DNA of 7,961 nt from CAYFJO01 sp964343305 (GTDB taxonomy: Bacteria > Planctomycetota > Planctomycetia > Pirellulales > Pirellulaceae). Both the position numbers and the translations under genes were made by a program. The DNA is taken from the NCBI GenBank assembly GCA_964343305.1, contig CAYFJO010000479.1:1-7961 (forward strand), given 5' to 3'. Under the pieces are notes generated by a model. That model was not told the origin of the DNA. It was given only the letters and a program-made list of their open reading frames with translations, and searched no databases. Each line of letters opens with the position of its first letter. Within the stretch, counting starts at the first letter, position 1. Shown piece by piece: positions 1-7,086 of the stretch.

Positions 1-217
1 TGTGCACGCCATAGATCGCAAACTCTTCGGCCGACACGTCGTCGGTCAGCATGTAGATGATGTTTGGCCTGGACTGCTCCGCCTTCAGCGCCGCGCTCAT
101 ACTGCCAACCAGCAGCATCGGCAAGACAAGCATCCAGATTTTCGGGTTAGTTGGGGTCTGGTCCGGATCGACGCCGTTTGCGGTCGTCAACGGTCCGAAA
201 CTTTGCTGAGGAGTCAT
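1..217 (-). CDS. Secreted sulfatase, N-terminal fragment (C-terminus outside window)
   Basis: Only the first 72 residues are in the window; the gene continues past the left edge. After the signal region the sequence reads SRPNIIYMLTDDVSAEEF, the typical first strand of the sulfatase/alkaline phosphatase superfamily, in which the two adjacent aspartates (residues 59-60) bind the active-site metal. The C-x-P/S-x-R modification motif that would prove a formylglycine sulfatase lies outside. Residues 27-46 form a hydrophobic export segment (IWMLVLPMLLVGSM core) ending LKA, so export is likely; the 26-residue polar stretch before it is long for a signal peptide. The start at 217 is chosen because AAAGGA lies 8 bases upstream; an internal Met29 is an alternative. 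The gene follows the epimerase gene by 67 bp on the same strand and may be the last gene of the sugar operon or the first of another unit. The substrate cannot be read from this fragment. Confidence 0.85.
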   Translation of the reverse strand, partial: MTPQQSFGPLTTANGVDPDQTPTNPKIWMLVLPMLLVGSMSAALKAEQSRPNIIYMLTDDVSAEEFAIYGVH

Positions 218-284
218 CGTTTATTCCTTTCGTAAGGGTCTTTTCAATGAAAGTGACGGTTGTATTTCTAGCCGTCATCATGGG

Positions 285-1559
<1,275 letters not shown>

Positions 1560-1583
1560 GTTTGTTTGTCCTTTTTTGTGAGC

Positions 1584-1642
1584 CGATGGCACTAGCTACG
1601 GCTGTTTGATAGTGCCGTCCGGCCAGTGGCTAGCGCCGACGG
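1584..1642. repeat. Two overlapping inverted repeats between dehydrogenase and epimerase genes
   Basis: The 103-bp spacer holds two stem-loops. One has arms at 1585-1594 and 1610-1619 (GATGGCACTA with TAGTGCCGTC, ten pairs including one G-T on the plus strand; a C-A mismatch in minus-strand RNA). The other pairs 1615-1618 and 1620-1623 with 1635-1642 (CCGT, bulged C, CGGC against GCCGACGG). They share bases 1615-1619, so only one can form at a time. No T-rich tract follows on the minus strand, so neither is a standard terminator. A role in mRNA processing or in setting epimerase expression is possible but not shown. Confidence 0.4.
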
Positions 1643-1662
1643 ATCAGTTGATGTTGTATAAG

Positions 1663-2688
1663 TCATGTGATTTCAATCACGGCTTTGATGACGCCCGACT
1701 CCGGTCGAGTGAACGATTCGAATTCGCCAATGACATCGTCGAACGATGTTCGATGCGTAATCCACGGATCGGTGTTGATCGTGCCGTCTTCGATCAGGCT
1801 GATGATGCGGGCGAAGTCACTAGGCAACGCGTTTCGTGAACCTTTGATGGTCAATTCCGGTTTGTGCAAAGCTGGATGCGGGAACGAAACTTCCGCAGTC
1901 GTAATGCCGACGTAGACGAGCGAACCCGTATGGGCGACGTAGTTCAACGCGTTGGACATCGAACCGTTATGACCGGTCGCGTCGGTCACGACTGTGTATT
2001 TGTCGCCGCCAGTGATCTCGCGCATCTGGTCAACTTCGCTGCCGTCGCCCTTGAACTGAATCGTGTGTGGCACACCGTAGGTCTCGCGGCAAAAGCCAAG
2101 CCGCGACTCGACCATGTCCATGACCGTAATCGTTGCACCGGTCAACCGCGTGAATTCCAATGTCGCCAATCCAATTGGACCTGCGCCGATGATGAGTGCG
2201 TGGTCGCCTTCCTTGGGAGTACCACGATCACACGCATGACAGCCGATGCCCAACGTTTCGACCAATGCGAGTTGCTCGAATGAAAGCCTTGTTGACGGAT
2301 GTAGTTTATCGGCGCGAATGAGGAATCGCTCACACAATCCGCCATCAACCATCACACCGATCACGTTTAACGATTCGCAGCAGTTTCCGTTGCCCTTACG
2401 ACACGGATAGCACTCGCCACAATTCATGTACGGCTCGACGCTACAGCGGTCGCCGGCCTTGACGTTCGCGACACCGTCTCCCACATCCAGAACTTCAACA
2501 CCAAGTTCATGTCCTGGAATACGCGGATAACTGAAGAACGGCATCTTGCCGAGATAGCCGCTATAGTCCGTTCCGCAAATTCCCATGCGATGCGTCCGCA
2601 CCAAGGCCTGTCCTGGACCTGGCGAAGCTGGCTCGGCGATGTCCACATGCTGAAGATGTTTTGGTTCTTCGAGTCTGATGGCTTTCAT
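1663..2688 (-). CDS. Zinc-dependent medium-chain alcohol dehydrogenase, candidate L-galactonate 5-dehydrogenase
   Basis: A 341-residue MDR-family dehydrogenase of standard length. Catalytic zinc ligands are visible as C38 (in GICGTD), H60-E61 (PGHE) and probably E144. The structural zinc site is the four-cysteine set C90, C93, C96 and C104. The Rossmann motif GAGPIG lies at 168-173, and D191 at the end of the second strand favours NAD over NADP. The family oxidises secondary alcohols of sugars and polyols and includes E. coli LgoD (L-galactonate to D-tagaturonate), threonine and sorbitol dehydrogenases. The LgoD-like role is inferred from the tagaturonate epimerase downstream and the L-galactose dehydrogenase-like gene upstream; sequence alone does not fix the substrate. 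The start at 2688 (MKAIRLEE) is the family start, 17 bp after the preceding stop, with only a weak purine-rich ribosome site, which suggests translation in an operon. Other polyol or sugar-acid substrates remain possible. Confidence 0.85.
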   Translation of the reverse strand: MKAIRLEEPKHLQHVDIAEPASPGPGQALVRTHRMGICGTDYSGYLGKMPFFSYPRIPGHELGVEVLDVGDGVANVKAGDRCSVEPYMNCGECYPCRKGNGNCCESLNVIGVMVDGGLCERFLIRADKLHPSTRLSFEQLALVETLGIGCHACDRGTPKEGDHALIIGAGPIGLATLEFTRLTGATITVMDMVESRLGFCRETYGVPHTIQFKGDGSEVDQMREITGGDKYTVVTDATGHNGSMSNALNYVAHTGSLVYVGITTAEVSFPHPALHKPELTIKGSRNALPSDFARIISLIEDGTINTDPWITHRTSFDDVIGEFESFTRPESGVIKAVIEIT

Positions 2689-2705
2689 TTGTTTCTTTCA
2701 GTTCG

Positions 2706-3656
2706 TTATGCCGCGAAAACTGGCTCATCGTTGTTTTCTGGTCGACCCTCGATGTAGAACCAGTTGTGAATCGGCTTCAGAATTTCAAGCACTTCGCCAA
2801 GCAACGTTTCGTCCATCGGCTCTTCCGCCCAGTCCACCCATTGGGCAACGCGATTGGGGTTCGCCGATCCAGTCACACACGTCGTGAAATCCGGATGTGC
2901 GATTGAGAACTGCAACGCGAGTTGAGCGATATCAACGCCACGGCTCGCACAATGGTTAGCCGCTTGCTTCGCCACCTCGCGAACCATCGGTGTTGCCTTG
3001 TGCCATGCCGGAAGCGGAGCGCTGGTCAGCAGTCGTGCCGAGAACGGCGCGGCATTCATCAACCCCACGCCCATCTCCCTGCAGATTGGCGCGAGTTGAA
3101 GTGCCATGTCATTCTGCAATGTGTAGTGGTTGTATGTGAGCAGCACGTCGATGTCTGCATTTGCCATCACGTACTTAAACATTTTCATCGGGTACCCACT
3201 GACGCCGATGAATCGCACCTTACCCTTCTCAACCTGCTTTCGCAGTGCGGGGATCGTCTCTTCGACAATCTGCGACATCTCAACGAACTCAAGATCGTGA
3301 CACAGCACGATGTCGAAGTGATCGACCTTCATCCGCTCCAGCGAGATATCGACACTTTCCTCAACGCGTCGAGCGCTGAAATCGAAGTGTTGACCGGCAT
3401 ATCGCCCAAGCTTCGTTCCCAGGTAGTAACTGTCGCGAGGAATCTCCGGCAGCACACGGCCCAAAAGCATCTCGCTCATCCCGCGCCCATAAAACGGAGA
3501 CGTATCAATGAAATTCATCCCGCGTTCGATTGCGACGTGAACGCTCCGCAGCGCCTCGTTCAAATCCACGCTGCGGAACTCCTGCCCCAGTGACGATGCT
3601 CCAAACGACAGCGTCGTTAAATCGAGCCCTGTGCTTCCGAGAGGTCTTTTTTTCAT
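2706..3656 (-). CDS. Aldo/keto reductase, L-galactose dehydrogenase-like
   Basis: A 316-residue AKR with the full catalytic tetrad: D51 and Y56 (FIDTSPFYG), K82 (GTKLGRY) and H120 (LCHD). It shares with plant L-galactose dehydrogenase, as I recall that sequence, the blocks GNTGL-type start, FGASSLG, DTSPFYG..SE..LG, TK.GRY, FDFSARRVEESVDISLERM, CHDLEF, QIVEETIPAL, GKVRFIGVSGYP and LALQFS. Those enzymes oxidise L-galactose (and, in the related D-threo-aldose or L-fucose dehydrogenases, L-fucose and D-arabinose) at C1 to the lactone with NAD(P). Here it would open the pathway completed by the two genes downstream. The start at 3656 (MKKRPLG) is the family start; the frame stays open 49 codons further up, but that stretch is basic and cysteine-rich and lies in the divergent promoter region. 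No clear Shine-Dalgarno sequence precedes the start. First gene of the minus-strand cluster. L-fucose is the main alternative substrate. Confidence 0.88.
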   Translation of the reverse strand: MKKRPLGSTGLDLTTLSFGASSLGQEFRSVDLNEALRSVHVAIERGMNFIDTSPFYGRGMSEMLLGRVLPEIPRDSYYLGTKLGRYAGQHFDFSARRVEESVDISLERMKVDHFDIVLCHDLEFVEMSQIVEETIPALRKQVEKGKVRFIGVSGYPMKMFKYVMANADIDVLLTYNHYTLQNDMALQLAPICREMGVGLMNAAPFSARLLTSAPLPAWHKATPMVREVAKQAANHCASRGVDIAQLALQFSIAHPDFTTCVTGSANPNRVAQWVDWAEEPMDETLLGEVLEILKPIHNWFYIEGRPENNDEPVFAA

Positions 3657-3696
3657 GAGATTCAAGCTATTAGGAAAACAGCAATGCTTGTCCGCA

Positions 3697-3758
3697 CGGC
3701 AATACATTCGTAACGACCTAGACATGTACCACGGCATTATTCTTCGAATTATCGGCAT
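3697..3758. promoter_or_regulatory. Candidate AraC-type operator: repeated CGGCA motifs
   Basis: In the 163-bp spacer between the reductase and the divergent AraC-family gene, CGGCAT occurs at 3732-3737 and 3753-3758, exactly 21 bp apart in the same orientation, and CGGCAA occurs at 3697-3702. AraC-type regulators commonly bind direct-repeat half-sites spaced about two helical turns apart, so the 21-bp spacing is suggestive. The bases between the two copies are A/T-rich and contain TTCGAA. The core is only 5-6 bases, so the assignment is tentative. Confidence 0.4.
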
Positions 3759-3759
3759 G

Positions 3760-3775
3760 AAAACCGAAAAACCGA
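3760..3775. repeat. Tandem 8-mer AAAACCGA x2
   Basis: Two perfect adjacent copies of AAAACCGA, followed by the looser unit ATAGCCGG. The repeat overlaps the edge of the candidate -10 box of the minus-strand promoter and lies next to the CGGCAT motifs. It may be part of the operator or a coincidence. Confidence 0.4.
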
Positions 3776-3803
3776 ATAGCCGGACTTTACATTTGCATGT
3801 CAA
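3775..3803 (-). promoter_or_regulatory. Candidate promoter for the minus-strand sugar operon
   Basis: On the minus strand a perfect TTGACA (3798-3803) is followed after 17 bases by GCTATT (3775-3780). The -35 box and spacing are ideal for a housekeeping sigma factor, the -10 box is weak, as would suit a promoter needing an activator. It would give a leader of about 110 bases before the reductase start. The CGGCAT sites would then lie downstream of the transcription start, which fits repression better than activation, so either the promoter or the operator assignment may be wrong. Confidence 0.35.
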
Positions 3804-3819
3804 TTATTAACCTACATAA

Positions 3820-4710
3820 ATGAGCCAATCGCAGCATTCCGATACGCTTCCTGCCTTCGTTTCACGACAGGTCACAGAAGCACGTCGCTTTTTCCTAAAC
3901 CTAAATCCCAATCGAAGATCACCGCTGGAAGTTGTTTGCGGCGGCGTGGAACGAATGCGACCTGACTACGTCGTGGACCGCGCTGACTTTCCTTACTTTG
4001 CCATCGAATTGGTTGCCGAGGGGGAAGGAGCGCTCACGATCAACGGGCAGCAACATCCGCTTTCCGCCGGTGTTGTTTTCGCGTACGGACCCGGCGCAGC
4101 GCATACGATTCGCAACCATGCCGAAAACGGGATGAGAAAGTACTACTTAGATTTCGTAGGCACTCGCGCCCAAACGATGTTGCGTGAAACCGGATTGCTC
4201 TCGAAACCAAAACAGTATCAACCGATCATGGTCGGCGCATTGCACGAGTTGACAGAGCTTTTCGAAATGTTCATTCGTGACGCGAACGACGACGGAACAA
4301 TAGTGCGTTCGATCTGTGAATCGCTGACGCAATTGCTGACGCTGAAAATCAGACAACTTCGTCTGGCCGAAGGAAGCTCGTTACCGCAATGCTATGCGAC
4401 TTACGAGCGAATTCGCCGACACATCGAACAACGTTACCTGCAACTTCACACGATGCAGCAGGTTGCCGAAGAATGTGACGTAACACCGGTCTACCTATCT
4501 CGTCTTTTTGGAAGGTTTTCTGATTGCGGCGCCTACGAGTACTTGTTGCGCCGAAAAATGAACTACGCTGCAGGTTTGCTGATGAACGAGGGCCTGTTAG
4601 TGAAAGAAGTTGCCAAGCGAATGGAGTTCGCCGACGCGTTCCAATTCTCACGAGCATTCAAGCGAGTCTATGGTATCCCGCCAAGGCAGTTGGTTGCTGC
4701 CAGGATTTAG
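3820..4710 (+). CDS. AraC-family transcriptional regulator
   Basis: A 296-residue regulator with the usual two-part layout. Residues ~45-110 form a cupin-like ligand-binding domain (FAIELVAEGEGALTINGQ, then a PGAAHTI stretch), and residues ~195-293 form the double helix-turn-helix DNA-binding domain: IRRHIEQRYLQLHTMQQVAE and PVYLSRLFGRF in the first motif, LLVKEVAKRMEFADAFQFSR and AFKRVYGIPPRQ in the second. The C-terminal signature matches the family (FxFSRxFKRxYGxxPxxx). It is transcribed away from the sugar genes, the classic arrangement for a local regulator that senses a pathway sugar and controls both its own gene and the divergent operon; L-galactose or a derivative is a reasonable but unproven effector. 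The start at 3820 has no Shine-Dalgarno sequence; the A/T-rich upstream sequence may allow unstructured or leaderless initiation. The family assignment is secure. Confidence 0.92.
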   Translation: MSQSQHSDTLPAFVSRQVTEARRFFLNLNPNRRSPLEVVCGGVERMRPDYVVDRADFPYFAIELVAEGEGALTINGQQHPLSAGVVFAYGPGAAHTIRNHAENGMRKYYLDFVGTRAQTMLRETGLLSKPKQYQPIMVGALHELTELFEMFIRDANDDGTIVRSICESLTQLLTLKIRQLRLAEGSSLPQCYATYERIRRHIEQRYLQLHTMQQVAEECDVTPVYLSRLFGRFSDCGAYEYLLRRKMNYAAGLLMNEGLLVKEVAKRMEFADAFQFSRAFKRVYGIPPRQLVAARI

Positions 4711-5175
4711 GTCGCGGCAACTAGATTCGTAGCTAATAAAGTGCGTAGGTCAAATCCACCGACTCAAAAAGCGGCCGCAGCGAAGCTTGACACTCTGTCA
4801 TCAAGTCGATGACGCCAACACCCTGATGGCCGACAGAACCGAACTGAAACAGGTCGACAACCCCGGCTGCAAACTGCTTTAACGCCAGCTTGCTGAAGTT
4901 GGACAGCCGACGCGGCTTCGCGAATCGGGCTAAGCGCAGAGGTCTTGTTCGAGATTAGACACCGCTGCGCTTGGCGAAATTCTCGAACTGCAATCGGCCG
5001 ATGCAACCGCCAGCACGAAGAACAAGCAGTTCAAGCCAGCGGTCTGCGTGACCTCAGCAGATTGTCGACACGATTTCCGAACCGAAAAAGGGTGGTTTGT
5101 TGCCGAGCCCCGAGAAACGTATGGCGTAAATGACACGGCGGGACGCAAATCGGGGGCTGCGGCCATAAACAACCC

Positions 5176-5193
5176 CGCCGGTCGAGACCGGCG
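5176..5193 (-). terminator. GC-rich hairpin, possible terminator of the beta-propeller transcript
   Basis: CGCCGGT (5176-5182) and ACCGGCG (5187-5193) form a perfect 7-bp stem with a CGAG loop. On the minus strand it is followed by GGGTTGTTTATGG, a weak T-rich stretch. It lies ~220 bp beyond the stop of the minus-strand propeller gene and could end that transcript; the lack of a real T-tract keeps confidence low. A repeat element is the other reading. Confidence 0.35.
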
Positions 5194-5211
5194 AGGTGGT
5201 GATTCTCGAAG

Positions 5212-5243
5212 ATGATGGGCGTCACGCGTGTTTCGTCCATCAT
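5212..5243. repeat. Inverted repeat with central palindrome
   Basis: ATGATGG (5212-5218) and CCATCAT (5237-5243) are perfect 7-bp inverted arms around an 18-base centre that itself contains the perfect 8-bp palindrome CACGCGTG (5223-5230). No gene starts nearby, so a promoter operator is not obvious. It may form one structured block with the adjacent hairpin. Confidence 0.4.
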
Positions 5244-5415
5244 GATTGCGATTCCAAAATCACCAAAACGAATGCAACTCGTTTCTTCGATGCCTCAACA
5301 AACGATCAAAACATCTCCGCCGCTTTTATTCGAGCCTCCTGATTGGAAAGTCTATGGCGATTCGTGCCTTTGAAATTCGTAATAAACAAGCTATTGCATT
5401 CACCCCAACCGAATT

Positions 5416-6336
5416 TCACTTTGAATCACGGTCGCTTGTAAACGCAATCACGTTTCCATCGGGCGACCAGCTTGCGTCAGAGTTGAAGAACGTGGTTTCC
5501 TGGCCTTTCAGCAACTCTGGATCTTTATCCTTGTTCGGATTGACCGCGTGCAGCCATGAAGCACCGTTATCTTGTTTGATCCAAATCAAAATGCTCTTTC
5601 CATCGGGTGACCAACTGGGTATCCAACCGATGTTGCCGGTCAGGCGAGTTTTCATCGATTGGTCGGAACCATCCGCACTGATGATGACCAATTCCTTACG
5701 CCCCTCGCGCCCGCCAATGAATACGAGCTGCTTTCCGTCCGGAGACCAGTTTGGTCCGGCGATACTGTCATATTCTTTATTCAGCACTCGTTTACTTTCG
5801 CCCATGTGGGAAACATAAACACTTCGCTCGCCTTCATGATCGCTGGCATACGCGATCTTTGTTCCGTCGGGCGACCATTTCGGCCTTTGGCCATCACACA
5901 ACCATTTGCGTTTGGTGCCGTCGGCACTCATAGTCCAGATGCCAGCTTTGATTCCGTCTCGGTCTTCGCCGTAGCTGTAAAATGCGATCTTCTTATCTTT
6001 CTTCGCCCAACTCGGCACGCGGCCCGGCCCCAGATCCTGAATCGTCATCTCGCGCCCATCCGACGAGACTTTGAAGATGTGAGCCCCGCGACCGCGCATT
6101 TTCGTTGCGTCGAACGCGATCCACTTACCATCGCGCGAGTAAACAGCCGAACCGTGCCAATAGTAATCGGAGAATCTCAGAAGCTGTCGAGCATTCGATC
6201 CATCGGCGTCCATCAGCCAGATGGTTGGTGATCCTCGCCGTTGTCCGAAGGCTGTGGTCGAGTTGATTGTCAAGACAAAGACGGTCGCCAAACACAATGT
6301 GGCGAAGAATGGCATTGAGTTTCGTTCTTGAATCAT
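5416..6336 (-). CDS. Secreted TolB-like (PD40) beta-propeller protein
   Basis: A 306-residue exported protein. Residues 9-31 (MPFFATLCLATVFVLTI core, ending TTAFG before Gln) form a signal peptide with a plausible Ala-Phe-Gly cleavage site. The rest is built from repeated PD40/WD40-like units: the W/YSPDG(K/T).IAF.S signature recurs as SRDGKWIAF, WAKKDKKIAFYS, WSPDGTKIAYASD, WSPDGKQLVFIG, WSPDGKSILIWI and WSPDGNVIAFTSD, each preceded by an I/V-x-x-x-x-ADGS-type turn. Such propellers occur in TolB and in many planctomycete periplasmic proteins, usually binding other proteins or ligands rather than catalysing reactions; the role here is unknown. About six blades fit a closed propeller, with no extra catalytic domain. 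The start at 6336 (MIQERN) is favoured by AAAGGAG just upstream; the frame extends 54 codons further but that stretch is arginine-rich and not signal-like. No functional link to the sugar genes is visible. Confidence 0.85.
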   Translation of the reverse strand: MIQERNSMPFFATLCLATVFVLTINSTTAFGQRRGSPTIWLMDADGSNARQLLRFSDYYWHGSAVYSRDGKWIAFDATKMRGRGAHIFKVSSDGREMTIQDLGPGRVPSWAKKDKKIAFYSYGEDRDGIKAGIWTMSADGTKRKWLCDGQRPKWSPDGTKIAYASDHEGERSVYVSHMGESKRVLNKEYDSIAGPNWSPDGKQLVFIGGREGRKELVIISADGSDQSMKTRLTGNIGWIPSWSPDGKSILIWIKQDNGASWLHAVNPNKDKDPELLKGQETTFFNSDASWSPDGNVIAFTSDRDSK

Positions 6337-6420
6337 GAGATTCTCCTTTCGTTGGCTCGTTCGCTGCCATGGCCGCATTCTATCAAGCCGGTTCACTTGA
6401 CGCCTCATGGCTTGTGAAAC

Positions 6421-6434
6421 CGTATCAAGATACG
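6421..6434. promoter_or_regulatory. Palindrome, possible operator upstream of the propeller gene
   Basis: CGTATCAAGATACG consists of two perfect 6-bp inverted arms with a 2-base centre, 85 bp upstream of the propeller start. The symmetry and position suit a dimeric repressor site, but no regulator gene is adjacent and no clear -35/-10 pair was found around it. Confidence 0.3.
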
Positions 6435-6532
6435 TTGGGATTCCGGCACCGACGCGCAACCCAAGATCTGACGAGTTTACGGTAAGCCCTCGCCGCACAG
6501 GCGCGAGATGCTCGGATCAAGTCAATTTGAAA

Positions 6533-6553
6533 ACCGAAATTCGGTCCTTTTTT
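6533..6553 (+). terminator. Weak terminator-like hairpin with T6 tract
   Basis: ACCGAA (6533-6538) and TTCGGT (6540-6545) form a short stem around one central base (a 5-bp stem with a 3-base loop), followed by CC and six T residues at 6548-6553. The other strand also ends in a short T run, so it could act both ways. Both neighbouring genes are transcribed away from it, so a natural target is lacking unless it blocks read-through or antisense transcription. The stem is short. Confidence 0.3.
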
Positions 6554-6756
6554 GATGCATCCGCGTTCCGTAACCTGAACCACCGACGCACGCCACCGTC
6601 GTCAGGGTTGTGTGTGGAGTGCCTGACCACAAAATGAAAGATTTCGGAAGCGAAGAGGCCGAACTCGTTACGGAGATGCTCTGCGAACGGAGACCGGACA
6701 CGGGAGTGCTCCCGCCACCAATTTATTCTCCAACCGTTGCCGTTTTTTCAAAAGCC

Positions 6757-6785
6757 TGTAAGAAATCGCCTGATCGGATCGACTA
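6757..6785 (+). promoter_or_regulatory. ECF-type promoter-like sequence upstream of the sigma remnant
   Basis: TGTAAG (6757-6762) and CGACTA (6780-6785) are separated by 17 bases and end 36 bases before the GTG start of the broken sigma gene. The boxes resemble -35 and -10 elements of several ECF sigma groups (TGTAA-type and CG-A/T-CTA-type). ECF sigma genes are often autoregulated from such a promoter. With the sigma gene broken, the promoter may be silent or served by a paralogue. Confidence 0.35.
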
Positions 6786-6821
6786 TGTAGGTGACCAACT
6801 CAACCTCCCAGGCGCCTGAAA

Positions 6822-7086
6822 GTGATAGATTGGTCACAGCTCGTTCAACAGCACAGCCCGATCGTGTGGAAGACGGTTTGCGCAGCTCGATTCGCGGCAA
6901 GCCGAAGTCGTGTGCCTGACGTACCTGGAAGGTCTCAGTTACCAGGAGATCGCGGAGACAATGGCCATAACCGTCAATCACGTAGGCGTGCTCTTGAACC
7001 GGGCAAGGTCGAACTTGAAGGAGCGGCTGACGAACTGGAAGCCGGCGCCCAACTCAATTCGTTTCAAACGGGATTCTCAACCATGA
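6822..7086 (+). pseudogene. ECF RNA polymerase sigma factor, internally deleted and frameshifted
   Basis: Two pieces of a sigma-70 family gene are present in different frames. From a GTG at 6822 the sequence reads VIDWSQLVQQHSPIVWKTV, the usual N-terminus of planctomycete ECF sigma factors. From about 6874, in the +1 frame, it reads RRFAQLDSRQAEVVCLTYLE, then GLSYQEIAETMAITVNHVGV and LLNRARSNLKERL: a complete sigma region 4 with its helix-turn-helix. Most of region 2 and the linker are missing, roughly 90-110 codons judged from a usual length near 180-200, and the junction near 6870-6885 is out of frame. The region-4 frame has a TAG at 6826-6828 and no early ATG, so it has no start of its own. 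Its stop TGA (7084-7086) overlaps the ATG (7083-7085) of the next gene, the mark of an old translational coupling. A functional truncated protein is unlikely. Confidence 0.78.

Larger units (their letters stand above)
4711..5415. other. Gene-poor region of about 700 bp
   Basis: No reading frame here has a credible start, length and family-like composition; the frames that stay open (up to ~80 codons on the minus strand at 4764-5243) overlap one another, are rich in Arg, Ser and Cys, and show no motif I recognise. In the plus strand, short protein-like stretches change frame at about 4880 and 4935, which could be decayed coding sequence, but no family can be named. The right half holds the hairpin at 5176-5193 and the inverted repeat at 5212-5243. 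The region separates the end of the AraC-family gene from the 3' end of the beta-propeller gene, two genes that converge on it. Confidence 0.5.
6337..6821. other. Divergent spacer between propeller gene and sigma remnant
   Basis: About 485 bp with no recognised gene. It contains, from left to right, the propeller gene's ribosome site, a 14-bp palindrome (6421-6434), a terminator-like hairpin (6533-6553), a short CGGGAG/CTCCCG inverted repeat (6701-6714) and an ECF-type promoter-like sequence (6757-6785). A 69-codon plus-strand frame at 6610-6819 ends just before the sigma start; it resembles no family and spans the promoter candidate, so it is not called. Confidence 0.5.

Noticed and set aside
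254..277. TGACGG/CCGTCA inverted repeat in the epimerase-sulfatase gap as a terminator
   Set aside because: Six-base arms with a 12-base loop and no T-tract on the minus strand; could be chance.
2922..3593. 223-codon plus-strand open frame
   Set aside because: It lies entirely opposite the aldo/keto reductase, whose catalytic tetrad is intact; the His/Arg/Cys-rich composition is typical of a shadow frame.
3657..3803. 49-codon N-terminal extension of the aldo/keto reductase
   Set aside because: The extension is Cys/Arg-rich, unlike AKR proteins, and covers the divergent promoter region; MKKRPLG is the usual family start.
5246..5818. 190-codon plus-strand open frame with repeated FPSGDQ
   Set aside because: The FPSGDQ repeats are the antisense reading of the WSPDGK propeller repeats.
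6337..6498. 54-codon N-terminal extension of the propeller protein
   Set aside because: It would bury the signal peptide behind an arginine-rich stretch, and a good ribosome site precedes the internal start at 6336.
6701..6714. CGGGAG/CTCCCG inverted repeat as a terminator
   Set aside because: Short stem, no T-tract on either strand and no upstream gene to terminate.
6610..6819. 69-codon plus-strand frame ending just before the sigma remnant
   Set aside because: No recognisable family, no ribosome site, and it overlaps the promoter-like sequence; too weak to call a gene.
6822..7082. N-terminal 87 codons of a 370-codon frame as a genuine part of the membrane protein
   Set aside because: Only the first ~19 residues look like a real protein (a sigma N-terminus); the remainder is the wrong-frame reading of sigma region 4, and the membrane protein has its own ATG overlapping the sigma stop.
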